From: Combretum micranthum
Lineage: Eukaryota > Streptophyta > Magnoliopsida > Myrtales > Combretaceae
NCBI GenBank assembly: GCA_024138025.1
Contig: JAMXBD010001458.1
Location: 124,001 to 188,000, forward strand
Reading direction: 5' to 3'
Length of the DNA: 64,000 bases
Made by a program: the position numbers and the translations under genes. Below the pieces are notes generated by a model, which was not told the DNA's origin, made no database searches, and was given only the letters and a program-made list of their open reading frames with translations. This document shows positions 45,201 through 58,289 of the stretch, one piece after another. Positions within the stretch are counted from its first letter, which is position 1; every line of letters starts with the position of its first letter.

Positions 45201-47460
45201 AGGGTTTTAGTGAGAGAAACACTGCTTTTGCTAGAATTCTTTGCTTTCTGGGCAAATATGATCTTAATTAAAGATTGTTTTACAAGTGTGCTTTATAGGT
45301 GATATTAATCTTCGCTTTATAATTGTTTCTCTTAAATTCGTGCTTAATGTTTAAACTAGTGGAGAAGTAATTTTTCTAACTTAGGGTTTGTGGCTCTAAG
45401 ACTTGTTTCATGTGATTTCAATGTGTTTTTAGCTAAATATTGTTTGGGTACTTGTCATTAGTAGCTTAAACTTTAATTCGTGGGTTTATATGTGTGTATC
45501 ATAAAGGTCCATGTCTAATTTCAATCGAATAGATTGAGAAATCATTCTTTTGTATAGATTTAGGCTGCTAATGAAGTTGCTCATAACTACCTAGAGATAG
45601 GGGTAATGAAGCTTTCTATCATTTGATTTTAAATTCATTAGAATAGGTTTTTACAAAGGATTCTTAATTTTAATGCGGATTTTGATTGCTGATAGCTTGT
45701 GAAGAGATTTCAGTGGTCTAATCTAGGTCTAGAAGTTTTTGACACTCAAGAGAGATATAGACATACACTAATGAATCTGACAGTATAAGTATACCTAGTA
45801 AAGAACTCATATGGGTTTAGTTAACAAATCATATGATAAGGACTTGGTGAAGCAAACCCTAGGTTCATTCTTGCATTACAAACTTTCACCTTAGGTTCAT
45901 TCTTGCATTACAAACTTATCTTTTTAAATTTTCCCTACGAACATTTACTTAACTTTAGCTTAGTTTGTGAAGATCCTTCTATCATGTTTTGCTGAATTTT
46001 TTCTAGTTAGATAATAGATCGGAAGTGAGTAGGATACATGCTAATGATTCTCAAGGAATATTTCCTAATATTTTATATGCTACTTCAATAGGTATGCTTA
46101 CCTATGTTGTTAGCTGTGACTGAATTTGATCTAGAATATATTAGCATTTTACAAAATTTTCTAAAACAACTTCTATGTTCATACTGGACCAAAACCAGAA
46201 CTTATAGGTCTAATGTTAAGGTTATTAAATTATTAACTGATCCAAAAGGATTTTTTATTGTTTATTTATTTATTTTGTTTTGAAGATTGGAAGAAGGAGG
46301 AGGGGGAGAGGAGGAGAAGCAGCAACAAGGGCCGGCGTAGGGGGGAGAAAAATATATAAAAATGCCAATATTTATGGAAGAAATAATATTTTAGTTAATT
46401 TCACTTGCGATGCAGATAATTAGACGGAAAAAAAAAAGAAAATCTGTCTAGATGTACAGTGTGAAAGATTAAAAAATTCGAATACTTTCTTATTTCAAAA
46501 TTCTTTTAGATATTTTTCCGTTAGATCTCAAAAAGTTTAGCTATCATAAATCATAATTTAAAATTCTGTTTTTGCTATAACAACTAAATCCTTTAATAAT
46601 TTGATATTCTATTAGCTTACGAATATCATGTTCTCGATGTCAAACCTCTTATCTGTACATAAAAAGTGTGGATTCAAATTTCAAAACAAAAAATAATGCG
46701 TTGCACAAGCACAGAGGGAACGATTAACGAAACAAATTCAAAGACCCAAAATCATATTTGGACGCCTCCACTTTCACCTCCCTTTCATCATCTCTCTTTT
46801 ACTATTCATGGACCAATTCCACTTTCTCATACTAATAAACATAGCATTAATGTCAAATTTGATACCTCAACTTTACCCAAAAATTCAATGAAGTATCTAA
46901 ACTTTTAAAAGTTTAATTTCAGTACCTAAATGAACTTTACGTGGCTATTTTTGGTACTCGGCTAACGGTGTTGATAACATTGCTCATGTGGACGTACGTA
47001 CCAATAATGTCATGACACGTGTCATCCAACGTGGCATTTTTCATCATTTTTATAACATTTTATTTTCGGCATGGCAAAGTCTAAATATTTATTCATTTTT
47101 TTGTTATAATTAATTTTGATTTTTTAATAATTAATATTATTTTATTTTTAAAATAACTTCTTAATTTATAGCCAAAGCTCAAACACACTAAACTGGTAGC
47201 GCATATTTCTCCCACAGTCCTTTTCTCGTTGATCATGTTTGCTCAAATTTTATGTTATATACAAGTCCAATTTCCAAATAGTTTTCCATGTGGGACTAAA
47301 CACAAACAAAAAACATCAACTTCATCTTTTGAACCCAAAATCCAACACATGAATTTTATGAATAGATTCTAAATCAATAATGTCATTGTGTGGCTTAAGC
47401 ATGTGCATACCAACTCCTTCTCTCTCTAGCTCGTCCTCTCTCTCTCTCTCTTTATGGAAC
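45201..47460. other. Decayed repeat DNA without a supported gene
   Basis: 45300-46060 has the character of a retrotransposon leader or LTR and contains a tandem duplication of TAGGTTCATTCTTGCATTACAAACTT (two copies, about 45870-45928). A purine-rich patch lies at 46284-46350. From about 46845 to 47000 is a MITE-like block with GATACCTCAACTTTACCC and GGTACTCGGCTAACGG motifs. A CT microsatellite is at about 47419-47453. The 80-codon frame at 46666-46908 has no motif. Confidence 0.45.
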
Positions 47461-47596
47461 TCAAACTCCATCATGATGGTAAGGCCAACGATTTGGTTGA
47501 AGCAAGAACATATCAAAGCAACTAACAGCAGCGCCCAAGAGCTTTTTTAAGTCTTCAAATGCCAATTTGAGTGTCTCACAAACCAAGCCCAGCATT

Positions 47597-48931
47597 CATG
47601 GTTGTCAAAATCGCGTTTCTACTCATACGTTTTTACGATTCTACGCGTTTGTGAGCTTCTTCCGATTCAACTCGTGTAGAAAATCGGATTTGTTGTAAAC
47701 TCGCAGTAGAATCGCGAGCTAGAAACGTACAATCGTTAGAAACGTACGAATTCTCCGATTTTAACGAGTCAAGGAATTGTTTTGCTTTGACTGACAATTA
47801 AACAAAAGGCTGCCATAGTAATTTTATTAATCATAAAAAAAAAAAAAGAAAAATTAAAGCTGCTCTCATGCTCTGGCGTAAATAGTAAGGCACAAATCAA
47901 ATCACAATCAAAGTGACAAAAGAGACAAAACATATTAGTTTTTTTCTTCCACCCTACTGTACTCCTCACTACTTAGAATTCGGAAATCGGAATCGGCTGC
48001 TCCGCTGCTCGCGCCTCGCTGCCTCGCTCTTCGACAGTTCCTCATCGGCACACGCACACCGCACATCCACTTCGAGTCTTCGACAATCGCCATTGATCTT
48101 CAGTAGTTCAGCGTTCATCGCTTTTATGAGCGTGTGGCCATCGTTCAAGTCAGTGCACAGTGCCACAGTGGTCATCGTTCTCGTTCAGTCGTTCAAGTCA
48201 GTGCGCGTGGCGTGGCCATCTTCAACTTCAACAGCTCAACTTCAAGTGAGTGATTTTTTCCCCTGTTCTCATATCTAACTATCTAAGCCTAATTTTCGTG
48301 TTGGAGATGGAGATGGATTTTAGCTGTAATACGATACTCATAGTGGGGGGATTCGAAATTCTTAATGCGAAACTTGTAGTTTATGTTAGGATTGTTTTGT
48401 GCAGCTTTCTTGCAAAATATGAGTTCTAGGATTAAGGATAGGTGGTACTTGGAGTGTGATTATGAGAATGAGCTTAACAGAAAAGTCTTGAAGATAGAAC
48501 TGGAAGCCGATGCGAAGGAAAGTAGCCAGTAGGTTTAATAAGGATGTTAATTGTAATGCTAAGACCGCAGGTTGAGAACTTGATGGTAATTTATGTTTCG
48601 TTCCCTGTGATGCCAAGCCTGTTAGTTATACGACATGAGACTATATTTGAATTTGTCAAGAGGAGCTTATTTGGTTGATATTAAAAAAAAAAAAGGAGAG
48701 AAAAGCAAAAGAAAATAATTATCTTTATGAAAATTCGGACCATGCAAGTGTTGATTGATGTTGGCAGTTGCCAATTGCGATACCAGTATGTGCCTCTACT
48801 AAGAACAAGAAGGGAGATGAGCACCTTAATGAAAGTGAAAAATAAAGTCACGATGAATAAGAAATAGATCATAGCGAGAGAGAAAACTCATGAAGCTCCA
48901 AATTAGAAAGAAGATTGATGGTATGACATGA

Positions 48932-48962
<31 letters not shown>

Positions 48963-51900
48963 TTTGATATATATAGTCATAGAGATGTGGCTAAATGATA
49001 AATATTGAGAGATCTCTGACGAATTAAAAGATTTGATGATATTTATAGTGTTTTTGGAGTATTCTTAATTTGAAAATGGGATATCAGGATATGATTGAAG
49101 CTTGGGATTTTTTTTAAAAAGGATGGGATATATATCATATTATTATTATAATTTATCAATGTATAATATTAAAGACACTGAAGTCCTGTATTTTGCATTA
49201 GTAACAGCGAAAGATGCATTAGAAAGATCCTAAGTTTTGTTTTGCCTTTATTTCTGTTTGAGGACATATCTTTTCAAAATTTTCTGATTACAGTTGACTT
49301 TAGCTGCACACTTGATGGTCCATTTCCATTCATTTCTATGATTCAAAATTTTAAAATTAGTGTTTGCTGTCTTCATTCCTTTAAACCAAAACAAATAGTA
49401 TTCATGCTTTTTCAACTTAATGGACTGTTTTTACTTCCTCATGAGTCATGATTGTTGGTCTTTCCCTTTGGATGATATCTTTGATTCTGTTTTGTGCCTT
49501 GTCTCATATTAGAGCATATTTCTAGCTGCTGTTCTTGAGAATTCTTAAGAAACTTCTTAATTTTTTAATTATTGATCATATAGAGATTTGAAATAGCTAA
49601 TATTTGCTTTCTTTTTTTCCCAATTCTTTGTCTTTGATTTTAATTTTATATTTTTTTCTTTACAGGGACATAAGTAGTGATTGAGTTGAACTTGAAATGT
49701 CAACTTCCAAATCATCTAAAGAGAGTGCTAAAAGGAAAAATGCTCCAGGAAATAGATCTGATGTTGGTTGGCAGCACGGAATTGATGTTGATAACAATGG
49801 AAAAAGAGTAAAATGCAAGTATTGTGACAAAGTTGTTAGTGGTGGCATTTTTCGATTTAAGAATCATTTGGCTTGTACACGCAGAGATGTAGAGCCTTGT
49901 ATGAGTGTGCCTGATGATATTAAAAAGCAAATGATGACACTATTAGCAAAAGCAGTAGAAGCGGCAGAAAAGAAAAGAAAGCAAATTTATGGGATTGACG
50001 AATCTGATGATGATGAGGTATTACAGCTGCCTCATAGGGAAAAAGGAAGGAATGCATTGATACCTTCTTCAAAAAGAAAAGTGGTGGAACAAAGCAAAAC
50101 CAAACAACCATGAACCAATTCATGAAGAAAGAATTGAGAGAAGACTGTTGCCAACAAATTGCTCGGTTTTTTTATACTAGTGCAATTCCATTTAATTGTG
50201 TCAAAAATCCAGAGTTCGCAAAGATGCTTGAGGTGATTGGTCGATATGGTTGTGGGCTTCAACCTCCTTCCTATCATGAGCTAAGGGTAACATATTTGAA
50301 GAAAGAAGTAGCTCGGACAATGGAATTACTTGAGGATTATAAAGCAGAATGGAAGAAAACAGGTTGCTCCATTATGTCAGATGGGTGGACTGATAAGAAG
50401 AGGCGTTCCATATGCAATTTCTTAGTAAATAGCCCTAAAGGAACGGTCTTCTTAACTTCTTTAGATACTTCTGATATCTCCAAGACAGCTGATAAGGTCT
50501 TTGATATGTTAGACAATATTGTGGAGAAAGTTGGTGAGGAGAATGTTGTTCAAGTAGTTACTGATAATGCTGCAAATTATAAAGCAGCTGGAGAAAGATT
50601 GATGGAGAAAAGAAAAAGTTTATATTGGACACCTTGTGCAGCACACTGTATTGATTTGATTCTAGAGGACTTTGAGAAGGAATTGAATATCCATCGTACA
50701 ACAATTGCAAAAGGGAGGAGAATCACCACATATATTTACTCTAGAACTATACTCATCTCAATGCTACGGCATTTCACAAAAAAAAGGGACTTGGTTAGGC
50801 CTGGTGCAACTCGCTTTGCAACTTCTTATTTGACTTTGGGTTGCCTTAATGATCAAAAGGGTGCATTGATGAGTATGTTCACTTCCAATATGTGGAAGTC
50901 CACTAAGTATGCAAAAACACAAGATGGAAAGCGGATTCAACAGCTAATTTTGGATAGTAGATTTGGAAGAATATTACTACTTGCCTTAAAGCTGCTTTTC
51001 CTCTTATTAAAGTACTTAGATTGGTGGATTCAGATGATCCAGCTGTTGGCTTCATTTATCCAGAAATGGATAATGCCAAAGAAAAAATCAAAACAAATTT
51101 TAACAACATAAAGAAGAGGTAATATTTTAACTTATTAACTATATAGTCTATATTTCTTTTCAATACTTCTTTTCAATTTGTATTTTAAAGTTTAATTTTC
51201 TAAAATGTGCCATATGATCATATCCATTTTATTTGATGTAGTTATGAACATGTGTTGAAGATCATTGATAAGAGATGGGAGCTTCAACTTCACAGACCAT
51301 TGCATGCTGCAGCCTATTACTTGAATCCTCATTTCCATTATAGTCCTACCTTCAAAGTTGATGCTCAGGTTAAAATAGGACTATATGATTGCCTACACCA
51401 CATGGTCTCTAATGCAGATGAAAGGTGCAAGATTGATATGCAACTTGAACATTTTAAGGATGCTAAAGGATTATTTGGTATTGAGGCTGCAAGGTTAGCA
51501 AGAGATAAAAAATCTCCAGCAAAATGGTGGGATTCATATGGAGATGAATGCCCAGAACTACAAAAGTTTGCTATTCGTGTATTGAGTTTGACTTGTAGTT
51601 CTTCTGGTTGTGAGCGTAATTGGAGTGCATTTGAAATGGTATGATGCAAATAATTTTTCTATTGTGTCTTTCATTCTATCTATTATTGATACCATTACTC
51701 TTATATGTAACCCTTTCAATTTCAGGTTCACACAAAAAGAAGAAATAGGTTGCACCAGCAAAAGATGAATGATCTAGTGTTTGTGATGCATAATTTGAAA
51801 TTAAAAGAGAAGAGTGATAGAAAAAATAATTGTAGTGTTGACTTTTCAGTGGATGATCTCTCATCTGATGATGAATGGATTGTTGAGGAAGAAGATATGT

Positions 51901-52565
51901 TTAATTCATCAAGTGAGGATTTGTTGAATATTCTAAGTGCTGAGGAAGGGAAAAAGATGATGAAGATATGGAAGATGTTGGTGCACTTATAGATTTAGAG
52001 AGTCATGGAAGTAGAGTCAAGATGATTTGGAGATTCAAGATATTGATGTTGTTGAAGATCAAGCACAAATGGGTAATTTAGAGGAATAGACACTATTGGT
52101 AGTAATCATGATGTTGATATTGATGATGATCAGGAAGACGATTATGATGAGGATGGAGATGGGAGAGCTGGTGGTAGCTTTGATGATTTGTTTTAGTTCT
52201 GTACTTCGCTATAATAATTTATGTTGGATTGCATTTTGTATTGTGAATGTTGTTTCAAGTATTTATATTATGAATTAATGTATTAGTATTACTATTAAGT
52301 ATTACCATAACGACTTATGTTTGATTATCCGTACTGTTAAGTGCATTAGTTTTATTGACTTGTGAATTGTATCTAAGCTTGATGCTAAATTTCTTTATTT
52401 TCATGTTTTATTTGATGATTTTATTAGTAAAGTAAGTATATTTACAATATTTGCAAGCAAATTTACATCGGTTGTAGAATCTTACGATTCTACGTTTCGA
52501 TTCTACGTTCCGTTTCTACAGACCCCTTGGCGATTCTAGGTGGAAACTCGAATTTAACAACCATG
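47597..52565 (+). mobile_element. Full-length hAT transposon with 8-bp target duplications
   Basis: The left terminus CATGGTTGTCAAAATCGCG and the reversed right terminus CATGGTTGTTAAATTCGAG form inverted repeats; over the first 23 bases 20 match. The octamer CCAGCATT flanks both ends (47589-47596 and 52566-52573), as expected for hAT insertion. Subterminal GATTCTACG / CGTAGAATCG motifs occur repeatedly near both ends (47635-47765 and 52475-52545). The inside carries a GC-richer leader at 47990-48245, a likely 5' untranslated intron (donor TTCAAGTGAGT near 48246, acceptor TTTACAG ending 49666) and one transposase gene. Confidence 0.93.
49697..52196 (+). pseudogene. hAT transposase (BED finger, DUF659, hATC), frameshifted
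   Basis: Would catalyse cut-and-paste movement in the nucleus. Exons: 49697-51118, 51242-51638 and 51726-52196, with canonical introns. The N-terminus has a BED zinc finger (GWQHGIDVDNNGKRVKCKYC, then KNHLACTR). The centre has the DUF659 block (CSIMSDGWTDKKRRS, VVTDNAANYKAAG, WTPCAAHCIDLILED). Exon 2 and 3 carry the dimerisation domain (PAKWWDSYGDECPELQKFAI, SGCERNWSAFE, KRRNRLHQQKMNDLVFV), ending in an acidic Asp/Glu tail with stop at 52194-52196. Breaks: the frame shifts between HREKGRN and DTFFKKK near 50050, again at DSRF near 50962 where one T appears missing, and again in the acidic tail near 51950. The BED half (to 50113) and the central half (from the ATG at 50110) stay open separately. 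The element is therefore probably no longer autonomous. Confidence 0.9.
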
Positions 52566-52603
52566 CCAGCATTGCACATGATAGAGGGCCTGAACGAGCA
52601 AAA

Positions 52604-53307
52604 CTGAAACTTAAATATGTACCTTCCATTTTGTTGTTTTGAGTAGAGTTGTAAGATCACGCTTGTGGTACTCTATTGATCTAAGAAGCTTAGCATTAGA
52701 TTGGTCTTCATGTATAAGTTATTCCGGAACAGAGAATCTTGATTGATCACATTTTCCACAACGAAGTCTTCAAACCCAGTCGCACCAAAAACTAAACCTC
52801 CATTGACATTGCTCCACACCAAACCCATTCCATTGCCAAGGAAGGAGACCCACATCTACGACTGACCATCCTTGTGAGTTCGAACTAACCATCGATTTTG
52901 CAGGGAAGATAACCCAGATGAATCGAAAACACCCTCGCCTTTACCACCGAGTTAGGTTGTCATTTGAGTTTGCAAATGGTACGGTGAAGATAGCTCCAGC
53001 GTGGATAGGTTTGACATTGATGATATGACCTATCACGATGGTGATGGTTGTGATGGTATGGTCGGAGTTGGAGGTCAGACGTCTATTGAAGGTTATCAAT
53101 GGTGGCCATCCAACATTTAGTAGAGAGTGAGTGAGTTAAAGAGAGAAAATCAGGAGCGGATTTGACGAAGAAGAGATGGAGTTTAGAGTGAGGATATAGT
53201 GATATGTAGCTAGTAGAGAGAGAGGGAGGGAGATGTACAGAGTAAATATATCTTGCAAATATTGATCGCAAAAGAGGGAAAGAATAGCTAAGCTCAACAA
53301 ATTGTAG
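52604..53307. other. Stretch between the hAT element and the Tat/PMD region
   Basis: Contains protein-like minus-strand pieces (52855-52673, including MWVSFLGNGMGLVWSNVNGG, and about 53085-52930) without a recognisable family, and a GA microsatellite at about 53215-53234. Part of this could be the decayed 3' LTR of the Tat element, but its partner would lie beyond the window. Confidence 0.35.
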
Positions 53308-56090
53308 TTGCCAAATCAAAGGAAACAAGAAATATCCAAGGCTCGAGTATCCAAATGGTCAGACAGCAAGAGATCAAAGCTAGGCAAGGACCAACTATTG
53401 AAGTTATCAAACAAAGGGACTTATTGGTGTGCCAGGATGGTAATCCACCACAAATTCAACTTCCGCGAGACCAGTGGATGGACGACATAATTTCAAAAGA
53501 TACATTTTGCGATAAGGCTTCTCGCCCTAAGTTGTGTGTAGCTCCCCCTATTGATGGTGACTTCTGATTAATCGGGCTCGAGCTGCATGCTGATTCTACG
53601 AGCACCATTAGGGGGGGGACTCAGTGCTACGTTTCAAGAACGAGCGGAAGGAGCTACCACTTTCCAATACATACTTCACATTTCTTAAGGAGCTACCACC
53701 TAGATGGAGCGACTGGGTAGATTACATCACTAACCAGCTAGAATACGTGAAGCTTCCGAAACAAGCCAAAGTCTATAGTACCATCATTACCTCTACTCAC
53801 TTGTAGCTTGTCAGTACAAATAAGATGAAAGTATAGCATGCCATCATCTTTTGCTGGAGTACCCAGACTCATGCATTTATCACTACATGGGGCGAGATAT
53901 CACGAACCCTTGAAGACGTGGTCATGCTTCTAAACCTGCATTGTTTTGGCGTGACTAATGCTACTGCCGCTGTGACTTCATGTGAAGAATGCCACCTCGA
54001 AGCATCTTTACTAGCGGCTTTAAAGCTCGCTTGTAATGATAAGAAGAAACTGTGTTTCTCTACTTAGATAACATACTTCTTCGAAGAGCGGAAAAAGAAC
54101 ATGCCTCAAGTAGTGGGACTAGCTCGTGGAAAAGAGTAAGTATGTTCATATTATTGCCCTATATTTGACTTCTCTAACTAACACATTTCTCTTTTAGCTC
54201 TTTGATGTATAGGTATGAACTTGCAGGCTTCATTACATTTTGGTTGCCACTATTCGTGTTCCTTGGTGGGCTAGAAGAAGGTATAAGTGCTCGACTTTTT
54301 GCTTTGGCCGTACGCATCGTACAGGGTCAATGCTTTGCACTAGCTCCTTTCTACTTGGGGTCCCTATATCGATGTCTTGACCTATACCACTAAGCTTCTG
54401 TCCGTTCTAAGGGTCGATATGTGAATGTATCACATATAGACTTACTTTTCTTGTAGTTATTCTTTTGTGAGCGGTTTCGAAACCACCTTGCATAATTGGC
54501 TATCAACAAGGATTCGAATCGTGTTACTACTTGGGTGTGGGCATCGACTGGAGTAGAGGTCAATTGGCCACTTCTTCAGCTCATCGACGTTGAGAAGGAG
54601 TTCACATTTTGACCTTTCGTAGAGCCTCTTGAAGGTTATCAAGATGACGATAGGGCTTTATGCTCCAGGCTCTAAAAGCAAGATTATCTTAATTGATAAT
54701 CGTTATAAGCTGGATAAAAGTTAAGCTAGGTTCATGCTTTGGTGCATCCCAGGGGGCTTGCCATCTTTGCTTGACAAAGGAGATTCTAGTGGGCGATTCT
54801 TAGAGCAAAGGGTGATGGTATACTCTCCTCACAGAGTGGCGTGTTAGTTTGGCTTGGATCAAGGAATGCCACATCTTCTCAACATTGCATAGAGTTTCAA
54901 TTCATGCTGCTAGTCAATCTCGCCAAGTGACTTCAAGTGCATCAATCATACGATGTGACAAGTATTCTTTCCTTCTATGGAGCATCGTGGAGTTACTTTT
55001 GCTGGTTGGCTGACACGTTGATCAAATTGTATAGCCATCTTCCGTAACTATGCCTTTACATCTGTAGATGATATATTGCAAGCCTTACTCATATATCATT
55101 ATGAGTTCTATCTCAAACTACCAAGGAATAGGTACCATAGGCCAACTGGTAATATTCAAGTGGCTAAGGAGTCTGCATCATACCAATTAGAAGCTTTTGC
55201 CAATGCATCTCTTTCAAAACCGAAGGTTAACCATCCACCACCTCAGTTAGTAGATTCTAGGGTAGCAAAGCGTACACTCATCGAGGAGGTAATAAGTCTT
55301 CTTGTGTATAACCTGCTATTATTATTCTTCTTTTATTGTCTAATGTTTTCTTTATTTTCCTTTTTTAGGTTAGCACAAGCTCTTTTCTAAATTCATATCA
55401 TTCTAGTGGTGCTATTACATTGGTGATGTTACCAGATGATGAGGATAGCGGCCAGGACAATGTTAATTACAAACCGTCTCCAAACCTTTGTGATGACAAT
55501 GGATGTGATGTCGACAAGACTGAAGAGCTTAATTATGAGGATGATGAGCATACTGTTACTGATGGGATCACGAGTGCACTTGTTGTCAATGTACCTATTG
55601 AGCTCCTTCCTCCCTCAATTGCTGTCGTGTCTTGTGAAGACATGGTGGCAACTTTAGAGGACTATATTGCATTAGAGCAGATGTCTTCCTTTCATGGCTT
55701 TTCCATACCATCTCATTTGATAGCACTTTGGAGAGACTGAATGCCAAGGACAAGGAATTTTAGGCTAGTTCTCTTATGTTCGGAACCGAGGTAGCTATTG
55801 CAATGGTGAAAATGATTGGTGAAGTCATGTTATTGATGGAGAGATGTTGGAGCTCCTTATCAATGACAAGCTGAAGTAACTTGTCAAATGTGTTGAGGAA
55901 GCTTGTATGTTGTAGTTCAACGTTGATAGCTTATGACCTGTTGCTGACAAGGCCAAGAGGTTGCTGAATTACAGGGATGTCAATGGAGATTATGATAAGT
56001 TGATGATGAAACTGAAGAGATCCAAGCAGAGATTGCAACAGCAAAGACTAGAATGGAGACTTCTTTAGGAGATGATGACCTGTAATCTAT
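53308..56090 (+). pseudogene. Plant mobile domain (PMD) gene, antisense to the Tat element, degenerate
   Basis: Plus-strand coding pieces match the plant mobile domain (aminotransferase-like) family: ELPPRWSDWVDYITNQLEYV at about 53695-53755, ITTWGEISRTLEDVVMLLNL at about 53883-53942, and FALAVRIVQGQCFALAPFYL, GSLYRCLDLYH (54297-54393). The final exon (55368-55740) is acidic and includes LPDDEDSGQDN and ELLPPSIAVVSCEDMVATLE. Introns with canonical borders are visible at 54138-54197 and about 55290-55367. Several in-frame stops (for example after TSTHL near 53804 and after DKKKLCFST near 54065) and frame changes show decay. PMD proteins are known both as transposon cargo and as host genes acting in silencing and development. 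Here the position behind integrase and the opposite strand point to transposon cargo. Confidence 0.75.
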
Positions 56091-56870
56091 AGTAGGCTTG
56101 GATTGCAAGACTTAGTTTAGATTTGCTTATTACTTTATTTCCATCATCGACCAATTATCCTAGCACTCCTATTTATTTAATGAATGGTTTGAATTTATTG
56201 CAATCATTACTCTTTTCTTTACATATGTTTATATGTGTGTGTGAATGTCAAAATTCGATTTAAGCCGTTAGTAGCATGTGCTTACACTTAGAAAGCATTA
56301 CTTTCACTTAGCAACAGCAATATAATAAAGGCCATATGATTCTTACATTGTGCATAGGAGTCGTACTCTCGCTTGCAAGCAACAACATTATTATGGTTTA
56401 GAATAGTAAATCGATCGCGCTTTAAGAAGCGATAGTATCGTGTGCTTCATAAACTTTGCTGCCTTAATAATGAAATTTAACTAGATAAGAGGGTATTTAC
56501 CAATACTCAACCATCAATCACATATGTTTAAAACATTCATTTTTACCAAGTTAGGTGTGACCTTGTCTTATCATGCCTCTAGGAGACAATGCTTCCACTA
56601 GTCAGCATGTCATAGTCATGTCATCACACACTTAGGAGACTATGCTCTTATTAAGTAGCAGCAACATATATAATTAATGCTTTATGTGTTAACTATCTTT
56701 GTGTGCTAAGGAGATGGATCTCTAACTTTGCAGCAACATAAGAAATTTACAACATAATAAGATAGGAAAAAAATCATATTGAAAAGGCTATAACACAAGC
56801 CATAATTTCATTCAAATAATAATAATGAAAGTACATATATTGCATTTACATATGAAACTTCTTAATATAC
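56091..56870. other. Non-coding 3' region of the Tat element
   Basis: Lies between the PMD pseudogene and the integrase end. Irregular repeats of TTAGGAGAC-ATGCT and AGCAACA motifs occur at 56290-56740. No coding frame is supported. Confidence 0.5.
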
Positions 56871-58200
56871 TGGAAGTTAATGGGTGCTATAATTTTATCA
56901 TTGGTTGGATTCAGAAGCTTGCAGTAATCGCTGTCATGAACTTCATAAATGATAAAGGGACCTTCCCACTTTGGTGTGAACTTAGGCTCCGGAATACCTC
57001 GCCGCACATGCTCTGCTGTGTGAAGTACAACGTTACCTTATTGGAATGAGTGCTTCTTAACCAAGCAGTCATATGCAGTACTGAGTCATTGTTGGTAATT
57101 GGTGAGGTTGCGTTTAGTAGTGTCTCACCTTTCTTCTAATGCTTCTAAGTCCAACATGCGCAGAGTATTTAGTTTAAGATTTGCATTGATAGCTAATCGT
57201 GCATGGGGAACCAAGATCTCTATGGGCATCACTGTCTTTGACCCATATACAATGGAGAATGGTGTTGCTTGTGTAGGATTGTGCTTGGATGTCCTATAGG
57301 CCCATAATGTTAGAGGAAGGTTGTCATGCCATTCTTTATGATTTTCATATAGCATACGACTGAGTACCTTCAAGAACATCTTGTTGGTGGTTTCTGTTTG
57401 TCCATTTCCTTTAGGATAGTAGGGTATAGATTTCACATGATCAATATTATAGGAGGTCAACAGTTGCCGAACATGTGAGTTGACAAAAGGTATCCCATTA
57501 TCCGAGAGAATGAGCTTTGGGATTCCAAAGCGATAGATGACATGTTCTTTCATGAAAGTTGCTACCATTGGTCTTGTAGCTTTCTTTAATGGGATTGCCT
57601 CTACCCATTTAGTAAAACACTCTGTCCCTACTAAACCCAAATAAAGCACTTTGATGGTGGATAGATCGGACCAATCAAATCGAATGCGCAAGTGTGGGAT
57701 GGCTATGGAGTAGTTAAGTTGTGTAGTGTAATAGCAAGAACATGGATTGCATGGCCATGTTTCTGACAGACAACACACTTCTTTGCGAAGTTAAAGGCAT
57801 CGGTCTCCATGGTAAGCCAATAATATCTTAGATCTAACAAATGATAGTATAACTTCCTTCCTCTTTGGTGCTCGCCATCATCTCTAGAGTGAGTTTTAGC
57901 TAGTATAGTGTATGTTTCAGAAGGAGCGATACACTTAAGAAGTTTTCCCATGAATGATACCCTGTACAGCTCATCTTCATGTAAGATGTATTTCGTTGCC
58001 TTGTCCTTGACTAACCACATATCCATGCTATTTGTGGGTAGGGTATTATTCTTTAGATAGTCAATATATGGTAGTTGCCAGTCACCAGCGCTTGCCATAA
58101 AGTTGCATTCACCCTGATCCGGTAGCGCAGAACATTTCGGGCAACTCATCTGCAGCTGAGAAGCATCTTTGGACCTGGTTGGCCGATAATACCCCGTATG
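56870..58200 (-). pseudogene. Tat integrase (degenerate, long frames preserved)
   Basis: Minus-strand frames 58149-57703 and 57778-57125 cover most of integrase. The zinc-binding part shows KTHSRDDGEHQRGRKLYYHL and CVVCQKHG. The core shows FTKWVEAIPLKKATRP, ILSDNGIPFVNSHV and YYPKGNGQTETTNK, which keep the second Asp and the Glu of the D-D-E triad; the first Asp position falls at the frame change near 57640. After 57125 the GPF module reads PKFTPKWEGPFIIYEV (about 57000-56950). Frame changes and a stop show it is not intact. It would insert the element DNA. Confidence 0.85.
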
Positions 58201-58289
58201 CTAAATGCAGCTATATAAGGGTGGTCCTTCTTCTCTATACTAGAGTTTATGGTATTTATCCAACTTAAGACGAGCTTGCTTTGCACAGA

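Larger units (their letters stand above)
47461..52602 (-). pseudogene. Open frame split by the hAT insertion, unrecognised
   Basis: If the hAT element and one copy of its target duplication are removed, a minus-strand frame of about 58 codons becomes continuous from a GTTTCAG acceptor at 52604 to a TGA at 47463-47461. Before the break it reads FARSGPLSCAMLGLV and after it CETLKLAFEDLKKLLGAA, then VSCFDMFLLQPNRWPYHHDG. The family is not recognised. Another protein-like minus-strand block (VKPIHAGAIFTVPFANSND, around 53000-52940) lies upstream and could belong to the same decayed gene. Confidence 0.35.

Noticed and set aside
47913..48278. 121-codon plus-strand frame at the start of the hAT element
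   Set aside because: It lies in the GC-richer leader before the transposase start, shows no conserved domain and is most likely the 5' untranslated region; the opposite strand is open as well.
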